NCBI GenBank assembly: GCA_027323595.1
Contig: DAHWBL010000504.1
Span: forward strand, 1-7,880
Length of the DNA stretch: 7,880 bases
Direction of reading: 5' to 3'
DNA from: Acetobacteraceae bacterium
GTDB taxonomy: Bacteria; Pseudomonadota; Alphaproteobacteria; Acetobacterales; Acetobacteraceae
In this document: piece after piece, positions 1-7,880 of the stretch
Layout of the letters: every line of letters begins with the position of its first letter
How positions within the stretch are numbered: the stretch's first letter is position 1
Translations under genes and position numbers: made by a program
Notes under the pieces: model-generated
Seen by the model: only the letters and a program-made list of their open reading frames with translations
Told to the model about the DNA's origin: nothing
Databases searched by the model: none

Positions 1-2015
<2,015 letters not shown>

Positions 2016-2019
<4 letters not shown>

Positions 2020-2441
2020 AGCCGGGCACCCGCGGCAAAGGCGCGCAGCGGGGCCCGAGCACGCGCCAGCTCCGGGTGGCGGAGGAAATCCGCCACCTGC
2101 TCGCCGGATGCTTCGCCCGCTCGATGCTGAACGACCCACACCTGGTCGGCGCCAACTTCACCGTGACCGAGGTGCGCATGACCCCCGACCTGCGCCACGC
2201 CACCGCCTTCGTCAGTTGCCTGGGTCGCACCGACATCGACCGGCTGCTGCCCGCGCTGCGCCACGCCGCCCCGTTCCTGCGCGGCGAAATCGCCAAATCC
2301 CTCACCCTGCGCGGCGCCCCGGAACTGCATTTCCAGGCCGACGAAACCCTCGACGAAGCCATGCACATCGCCAAACTGATGAACACCCCCGAGGTCCGCC
2401 GCGACCTCATCGCCCCCAAAGACCCCACGGACGAAAAATAG
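2016..2441 (+). CDS. rbfA: Ribosome-binding factor A
   Basis: RbfA is a small KH-fold protein that binds the 30S subunit and helps mature the 5' end of 16S rRNA, and is needed for cold adaptation in E. coli. The product (141 residues from the chosen start) has the family N-terminal signature GPSTRQLRVAEEIRHLL, then VTEVRMTPDLRHATAFVS and LRGEIAKSLTLRGAPELHF, the usual KH core, and a short charged tail ending PTDEK. The start is uncertain because no ATG fits. A TTG at 2016 overlaps the infB stop (TTGA) and gives the usual short basic leader before GPS. A GTG at 1989 in the same frame would add nine residues and has GAGGG about 12 bases upstream. I prefer 2016 on protein length, but the ribosome-binding signal there is weak and initiation probably relies on coupling to infB. 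The 3' half is C-rich on this strand, unlike truB. The gene call is secure; the start is not. Confidence 0.9.
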
Positions 2442-2455
2442 GCCCCAACCCCGAA

Positions 2456-2542
2456 CTGAATTTACAAAAGTTTTTTGCTTCTTTTTTTCAAAAAAGAAGT
2501 TCTTTCTTGAAAGAAAGAACCAAAGAACTTTTATAAATTTAG
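2456..2542. repeat. AT-rich palindromic element with three-way-junction fold
   Basis: The sequence folds almost completely on itself. The outer arms 2456-2477 and 2521-2542 pair over 22 positions with one C/A mismatch (2465 against 2533) and two G/T wobbles. Inside lie two hairpins back to back: 2478-2499 (CTTCTTTTTT, loop TC, AAAAAAGAAG) and 2499-2520 (GTTCTTTCTT, loop GA, AAGAAAGAAC), both with perfect 10-bp arms and sharing base 2499. As DNA it could extrude a cruciform; as RNA it would be a three-way junction on either strand. Bases 2466-2499 recur exactly in inverted orientation at 7847-7880. The structure and copying suggest a MITE- or REP-like dispersed repeat. It could also act as a two-way terminator or RNA-end stabiliser for rbfA. 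I do not recognise a named family. Confidence 0.8.
2507..2537 (+). promoter_or_regulatory. Possible sigma-70-type promoter for truB inside the repeat
   Basis: TTGAAA (2507-2512) resembles a -35 box. TATAAA (2532-2537, 19-base gap) or TTATAA (2531-2536, 18-base gap) resembles a -10 box. Transcription would start near 2544, giving a leader of about 42 bases before truB. The spacing is long, and AT-rich DNA yields such matches by chance, so this is only a candidate. It would matter if the folded element terminates transcription arriving from rbfA. Confidence 0.25.
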
Positions 2543-2572
2543 AATTTTTCCTTTCTATGACTGTGACTTTCC

Positions 2573-2578
2573 GGAGAG
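2573..2578 (+). promoter_or_regulatory. Ribosome-binding site of truB
   Basis: GGAGAG lies seven bases before the ATG at 2586. It fixes that start and follows directly after the AT-rich element. Confidence 0.8.
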
Positions 2579-2585
2579 ACCGACG

Positions 2586-3506
2586 ATGCGCAAGAAGCGC
2601 GGCCGTGCCATTGATGGCTGGCTGGTGATCGACAAGCCTGGTGGCATGACCAGCACCGATGTGGTGAACAAGGTGCGGCGGCGGTTTGATGCGCAGAAGG
2701 CCGGGCATGGTGGCACGCTGGATCCGTTGGCGACCGGGGTGTTGCCGCTGGCGTTCGGTGCCGCCACCAAGACCGTGCCGTATGTGATGGATGGCACCAA
2801 GCTGTATCGTTTCACCCTGGCGATCGGGGAGGCGCGCGACACCGATGACGCGGACGGGGTGGTGACCGCGACGTCGGATGTGCGGCCCACCGACGCGCAG
2901 ATCAATGCGGCGCTGCCGGCGTTTCGGGGCGACATCATGCAGGTGCCGCCGGTTTATTCGGCGATCAAGGTGGCTGGCGAGCGGGCCTATGACATGGCGC
3001 GCGAGGGCCGTGCGCCGGTGCTGGAGCCACGGCCGGCGCGGGTGGATCGGTTCGAGCTGGTGGAGCGGCCGTCGCCGGATCTGGCGGTGTTCGAGGTGGA
3101 ATCCGGCAAGGGTGTGTATATGCGCAGCCTGGCGCGCGACCTGGCCATCGCCTGCGGCACGCTGGGCCATGTCGCCGCCCTGCGCCGGCTGCGGGTCGGA
3201 CCGTTCAGCGAGGCGCAGGCGATTAAGCTGGACAATCTGCTCGTACAGGACGATACGGCGCCTGCTTCTCCGGACCTTCTGCTTCCGGTCGCGACCGCGC
3301 TGGCCGACATCCCGGCGCTGGCCCTGACCTCGGCGGAGGCCTCCGATCTGTCACATGGACGGGCGATCAGCCTGGTTCAGTTGATGGGTCGGATCCCGGC
3401 CGCCTCGGACCCCGATGGGGGTGTGGTGCGTGCCATGGCGGGGAGCCGCGTGCTGGGCTTGTGCAGGCTCGAGGATGGGCTGCTGAAGCCCGATCGGCTG
3501 CTCTGA
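2586..3506 (+). CDS. truB: tRNA pseudouridine(55) synthase
   Basis: TruB converts U55 in the T-loop of nearly all tRNAs to pseudouridine and also acts as a tRNA-folding chaperone. The 306-residue product matches the family's usual length of about 300. It begins with the typical GWLVIDKPGGMTSTDVV (residues 11-27), followed by the catalytic loop GHGGTLDPLATGVL with the nucleophilic aspartate at residue 46 (codon at 2721). KLYRF follows with the conserved active-site tyrosine, then the later core motif GVYMRSLARDLA and LRRLRVGPF. The C-terminal 70 or so residues form the more variable RNA-binding extension. The ATG start is supported by GGAGAG seven bases upstream. Only 40 bases without a hairpin separate the stop from rpsO, so the two are probably co-transcribed. 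Early truB is G-rich on the coding strand while the 3' end of rbfA is C-rich, so base skew flips across the intervening element. Confidence 0.97.
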   Translation: MRKKRGRAIDGWLVIDKPGGMTSTDVVNKVRRRFDAQKAGHGGTLDPLATGVLPLAFGAATKTVPYVMDGTKLYRFTLAIGEARDTDDADGVVTATSDVRPTDAQINAALPAFRGDIMQVPPVYSAIKVAGERAYDMAREGRAPVLEPRPARVDRFELVERPSPDLAVFEVESGKGVYMRSLARDLAIACGTLGHVAALRRLRVGPFSEAQAIKLDNLLVQDDTAPASPDLLLPVATALADIPALALTSAEASDLSHGRAISLVQLMGRIPAASDPDGGVVRAMAGSRVLGLCRLEDGLLKPDRLL

Positions 3507-3534
3507 GGCCGCGCGTGTCCCTTCAACCCGCATC

Positions 3535-3539
3535 AGGAG
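3535..3539 (+). promoter_or_regulatory. Ribosome-binding site deciding the rpsO start
   Basis: AGGAG sits seven bases before the ATG at 3547 but only four before an in-frame GTG at 3544. The spacing therefore favours the ATG and an 89-residue S15. Confidence 0.8.
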
Positions 3540-3546
3540 TCATGTG

Positions 3547-3816
3547 ATGTCGATTACCGCGGAGCGCCGCACGGCGCTCGTCGCCGACTATGCCACCAAG
3601 CAGGACGACACCGGCAGCCCCGAGGTTCAGGTGGCGCTGCTGACCGAACGGATCGTCAACCTCACCGAGCATCTCAAGACCCACGCGAAGGATTTCCACA
3701 GCCGCCGTGGCCTGCTGATGCTGGTCGGGCGGCGTCGGAGGTTGCTCGATTATCTGAAGCGCAAGGACCAGTCCCGCTATGAAGGCCTGATCGGCCGGCT
3801 GGGTCTGCGCCGCTGA
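3547..3816 (+). CDS. rpsO: 30S ribosomal protein S15
   Basis: S15 is a primary-binding 30S protein. It holds the three-way junction of the central domain of 16S rRNA and contributes to a bridge with the 50S subunit. The product from the ATG has 89 residues, the standard bacterial length. It carries the family landmarks DTGSPEVQVALLTERI (about residues 20-35), the basic HSRRGLLMLVGRRRRLLDYLK segment (from about residue 50) and the C-terminal IGRLGLRR. The four consecutive arginines lie where E. coli has QRRK. The gene sits 40 bases after truB and is followed by a 293-base hairpin-rich spacer before pnp, the same order as the E. coli rpsO-pnp operon. In E. coli S15 represses its own mRNA through a leader pseudoknot; I see no clear equivalent in the short leader here. 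Confidence 0.98.
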   Translation: MSITAERRTALVADYATKQDDTGSPEVQVALLTERIVNLTEHLKTHAKDFHSRRGLLMLVGRRRRLLDYLKRKDQSRYEGLIGRLGLRR

Positions 3817-3822
3817 CATGTG

Positions 3823-3844
3823 CCCCCGCCGTTGCCGGCGGGGG
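3823..3844 (+). terminator. Strong GC hairpin after rpsO, possible attenuator
   Basis: CCCCCGCCG, loop TTGC, CGGCGGGGG gives a perfect 9-bp stem starting six bases after the rpsO stop. No T-run follows, so it is not a textbook intrinsic terminator. It could be a leaky terminator, a 3'-end barrier to exonucleases, or a processing signal separating rpsO and pnp mRNAs. Confidence 0.55.
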
Positions 3845-3852
3845 ACGGACTG

Positions 3853-3875
3853 CCGGCCGCCATGGTGGCGGCCGG
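3853..3875 (+). promoter_or_regulatory. Second GC hairpin in the rpsO-pnp spacer
   Basis: CCGGCCGCCA, loop TGG, TGGCGGCCGG gives a perfect 10-bp stem eight bases after the first hairpin. No T-run follows. It could be part of a processing or autoregulatory leader for pnp. Confidence 0.5.
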
Positions 3876-3879
3876 AACA

Positions 3880-3898
3880 CCGCCGCGACGTGCGGCGG
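3880..3898 (+). promoter_or_regulatory. Third GC hairpin in the rpsO-pnp spacer
   Basis: CCGCCGC, loop GACGT, GCGGCGG gives a perfect 7-bp stem only four bases after the second. It continues the tandem array and has no T-run. Confidence 0.45.
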
Positions 3899-3973
3899 AC
3901 GATCGGATCACGGTCCGTGCGCTGCTCCGCATCCGGGGTTGTCACGGCGTCTCCGGCCACATGGTCGCGGCTC

Positions 3974-3996
3974 TGCCCGGGCGTTCCGCCAGGGCA
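3974..3996 (+). promoter_or_regulatory. Fourth, imperfect hairpin upstream of pnp
   Basis: TGCCC plus GGCG pairs with CGCC plus GGGCA around a TTC loop, with one G/A mismatch in the stem. It is weaker than the three before it and more likely to be chance in GC-rich DNA. Confidence 0.3.
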
Positions 3997-4095
3997 TCCG
4001 CTTCGCGGTCTTCGGGCCGCCCCCATGCCGCCCGAGCCGCCGCGCCCGAGCGAGCCGCCACGAACCCGCCGGTTCTCCGCCCGGTCGCGGCCTGC

Positions 4096-4101
4096 GAAGG
4101 A
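4096..4101 (+). promoter_or_regulatory. Ribosome-binding site of pnp
   Basis: GAAGGA lies eight bases before the ATG at 4110 and supports that start. Confidence 0.75.
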
Positions 4102-4109
4102 CGCACTGA

Positions 4110-6275
<2,166 letters not shown>

Positions 6276-6421
6276 GATGGGGGTCACGCCGGGGTGGGCA
6301 TTGCCGCCCACCCCGCGCATCCCATTTCTGCGGATGTTCTGTTACTAACGTCGGTGCCCCGGGCGTCATCCCGCGATGTCGGGGGTGGGACGCGGGGCGG
6401 GAGCGGTCACAAGGTGCGGCG
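6276..6421 (+). other. Spacer between pnp and the NPD-family gene
   Basis: This 146-base spacer holds the terminator-like stem at 6290-6315. An imperfect stem follows at 6357-6384 (CCCCG/CGGGG outside, CATC/GATG inside). AAGG at 6411-6414 lies seven bases before the ATG at 6422. TACTAA at 6343-6348 faintly resembles a -10 box but lacks a good -35 partner. The layout suggests a transcription-unit boundary. Confidence 0.5.
6290..6315 (+). terminator. Terminator-like hairpin after pnp
   Basis: CGGGGTGGGC, loop ATTGCC, GCCCACCCCG forms a perfect 10-bp stem 14 bases after the pnp stop. Only a weak T-rich stretch (ATTTCTG, from 6324) follows. It probably marks the 3' end of the infB-pnp block, by termination or by blocking exonucleases. 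Confidence 0.65.
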
Positions 6422-7834
6422 ATGAAACCGATCAACGCGATCCGCATGGGCGGGATCGAGGTGCTGCCGGTGGTCGAGGGCGGCAAGGGCGTTGCCGTCT
6501 CCAACGGCCAATCCGCCGGCCATTGGGCGGCCAGCGGCGGGGTGGGCACCTTCAGCGCGGTCAACGCCGACAGCTATGACGAGGCCGGCCGGGTGATCCC
6601 GCAGATCTACCACGGCGCCACCCGGCGCGAGCGGCACGAGGAGCTGGTCGCCTACGCCATCCGCGGCGGCGTCGAGCAGGCCCGCCGCGCCTATGACATC
6701 GCCGGCGGCAAGGGCCGCATCCACGCCAACATCCTGTGGGAGATGGGCGGCGCGGAGCGGGTCGCCGACGGCATCCTGTCGCAGGTCGGCGGCATCGTGA
6801 ACGGCGTCACCTGCGGTGCGGGCATGCCGTACCGCCTGTCCGACATCGCCGCCAAGTTCGGCATCCATTACTACCCCATCATCTCCTCGGCGCGCGCCTT
6901 CAACGCGCTGTGGAAACGCGCCTACTCCAAAACCTCCGAGCTGCTCGGCGGCGTGGTCTACGAGGACCCCTGGCTCGCCGGCGGCCATAACGGCCTGTCC
7001 AACAGCGAGGACCCGGCAAAGCCCGAGGACCCCTATCCGCGGGTCGCCGCGCTGCGCGCCGTGATGAACGGCTTTGGCCTGCACGACACCCCCATCATCA
7101 TGGCCGGCGGCGTGTGGTGGCTGGAGGAGTGGGAGCACTGGCTGGACAATCCCGAGCTTGGCCCGGTGGCGTTCCAGTTCGGCACCCGCCCGCTGCTGAC
7201 GGTGGAGAGCCCGATCAGCCCGGCGTGGAAAAAGCGGCTGCTGACGCTGAAGGAAGGCGAGGTGTTCCTCAATCACTTCAGCCCCACCGGCTTTTATTCC
7301 TCGGCGGTGAATAACGGCTTCATCCAGGAGCTGCGCCAGCGCAACGAACGCCAGGTGGCCTACACCGCCGAGCCGATCGGCGAGCATGTCGCCCCGTTCG
7401 GCGTCGGGCCGCGCAAGCGCGAGGTGTTTCTCACCCCCGCCGACCTCGGCCGGGTGCAGGCATGGGAAAGCCAGGGCTTCATCGAGGCGATGCGCACGCC
7501 CGACAGCACGCTGATCTTCGTCACCCCGGAAAAATCCGCCGAAATCCTCGCCGACCAGGTCGCCTGCATGGGCTGCCTCAGCCAGTGCCGCTTTTCCAAC
7601 TGGTCGCATGTCGAGCCCGAGCTGACCAACGGCAAACGCCCCGACCCGCGCAGCTTCTGCATCCAGAAAACCCTGCAACTGGTGGCGCACGACAACGACA
7701 ATCCCGACCAGCTCGAAACCAACCTGATGTTCAGCGGCCACAACGCCTATCGGTTCGGTGCCGATCCGTTCTACTCGAACGGGTTCATCCCCACCGTGCG
7801 GCAACTGGTGGATCGGATCATGACCGGGCGGTAG
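6422..7834 (+). CDS. NPD/nitronate monooxygenase-family flavin oxidoreductase with four-Cys C-terminal region
   Basis: The 470-residue product looks like an FMN-dependent TIM-barrel enzyme of the 2-nitropropane dioxygenase/nitronate monooxygenase family. Family-like features are GGVGTFSAVNAD near the N-terminus, GIVNGVTCGAGMPYRLSDIA (Cys131), LAGGHNG with His189 where these enzymes keep their catalytic histidine, PIIMAGGV (224-231) and the phosphate-binding QFGTRP (252-257). Classical members are about 310-380 residues; this one has a C-terminal extension with Cys382, Cys385, Cys389 and Cys413 (CX2CX3CX23C), suggestive of a metal or Fe-S site. There is no signal peptide or membrane segment, so it is probably cytoplasmic. 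The ATG is supported by AAGG seven bases upstream. The substrate cannot be told; nitronate detoxification is the family default, but an enoyl or other reductase role is possible. It lies downstream of a terminator-like hairpin and is probably not part of the pnp unit. Confidence 0.85.
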   Translation: MKPINAIRMGGIEVLPVVEGGKGVAVSNGQSAGHWAASGGVGTFSAVNADSYDEAGRVIPQIYHGATRRERHEELVAYAIRGGVEQARRAYDIAGGKGRIHANILWEMGGAERVADGILSQVGGIVNGVTCGAGMPYRLSDIAAKFGIHYYPIISSARAFNALWKRAYSKTSELLGGVVYEDPWLAGGHNGLSNSEDPAKPEDPYPRVAALRAVMNGFGLHDTPIIMAGGVWWLEEWEHWLDNPELGPVAFQFGTRPLLTVESPISPAWKKRLLTLKEGEVFLNHFSPTGFYSSAVNNGFIQELRQRNERQVAYTAEPIGEHVAPFGVGPRKREVFLTPADLGRVQAWESQGFIEAMRTPDSTLIFVTPEKSAEILADQVACMGCLSQCRFSNWSHVEPELTNGKRPDPRSFCIQKTLQLVAHDNDNPDQLETNLMFSGHNAYRFGADPFYSNGFIPTVRQLVDRIMTGR

Positions 7835-7846
7835 AAAGGGGAAGGG

Positions 7847-7880
7847 CTTCTTTTTTGAAAAAAAGAAGCAAAAAACTTTT
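7847..7880 (-). repeat. Inverted, window-truncated copy of the AT-rich element
   Basis: Read on the minus strand, these 34 bases are identical to 2466-2499. They include the hairpin CTTCTTTTTT, GA, AAAAAAGAAG at 7847-7868, extended by a G/C pair at 7846/7869. It starts 13 bases after the preceding stop codon. The second inner hairpin and the gene-side outer arm of the first copy are absent here, so this is either a half element or a variant continuing past the window. It may also serve as a 3'-end hairpin for the gene before it. Confidence 0.8.

Larger units (their letters stand above)
2442..2585. other. AT-rich intergenic island between rbfA and truB
   Basis: This 144-base spacer separates two genes that in many relatives lie close together. 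Bases 2461-2560 contain only 22 G or C by my count, against roughly two thirds in the flanking genes. It holds the folded repeat element at 2456-2542, a possible promoter inside that element, and the truB ribosome-binding site. No open frame of note crosses it on the + strand apart from out-of-frame read-through of rbfA. Confidence 0.9.
3817..4109 (+). other. rpsO-pnp intergenic region / pnp leader
   Basis: This GC-rich spacer of 293 bases lacks a convincing gene. Two frames stay open across it, but they begin at or near the rpsO stop, resemble no family I know and run into the wrong frame of pnp. It contains four stem-loops (3823-3844, 3853-3875, 3880-3898, 3974-3996) and the pnp ribosome-binding site. 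In E. coli the equivalent spacer carries a terminator, RNase E sites and an RNase III-cleaved stem used in PNPase autoregulation. A comparable role here is inferred from position and structure only. I found no convincing -35/-10 pair. Confidence 0.7.

Noticed and set aside
2478..2520. Classical intrinsic terminator after rbfA
   Set aside because: The two hairpins are A/T stems without a GC-rich stem plus T-run, so they do not meet the usual pattern. A terminating role stays possible but is not shown.
6407..7804. 465-residue minus-strand open frame opposite the NPD-family gene
   Set aside because: Same antisense effect; composition is biased, with no motif, and the + strand gene has family motifs and a ribosome-binding site.

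Overview
The window (7,880 bases, high GC outside one AT-rich island) looks like the chromosome of an alphaproteobacterium. The protein styles of IF2, TruB and PNPase, together with the long nitronate-monooxygenase-like gene, suggest Rhodospirillales and possibly Acetobacteraceae; that placement is inference from protein style only. All supported genes lie on the + strand.

Layout. Positions 1-2019 hold the 3' part of infB (translation initiation factor IF2, 5' end outside the window), overlapping rbfA (about 2016-2441). An AT-rich structured island (2442-2585) follows, then truB (2586-3506), rpsO (3547-3816), a 293-base spacer with four GC-rich hairpins, and pnp (4110-6275). This is the conserved infB-rbfA-truB-rpsO-pnp block of translation and RNA-decay genes: IF2 starts translation, RbfA and S15 serve 30S assembly, TruB modifies tRNA U55, and PNPase degrades RNA. 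After a strong hairpin behind pnp comes an apparently separate gene (6422-7834) for an NPD/nitronate-monooxygenase-like flavoenzyme with an unusual four-cysteine C-terminal region.

The most unusual content is not a gene. The rbfA-truB spacer carries an element of about 22% GC that can fold into a three-way junction: a long outer stem enclosing two perfect 10-bp hairpins. A 34-base piece of it recurs exactly, in inverted orientation, directly after the last gene and runs off the window end. It looks like a dispersed AT-rich palindromic repeat placed at gene 3' ends. I see no CRISPR array, tRNA, rRNA, transposase, phage gene or defence system.
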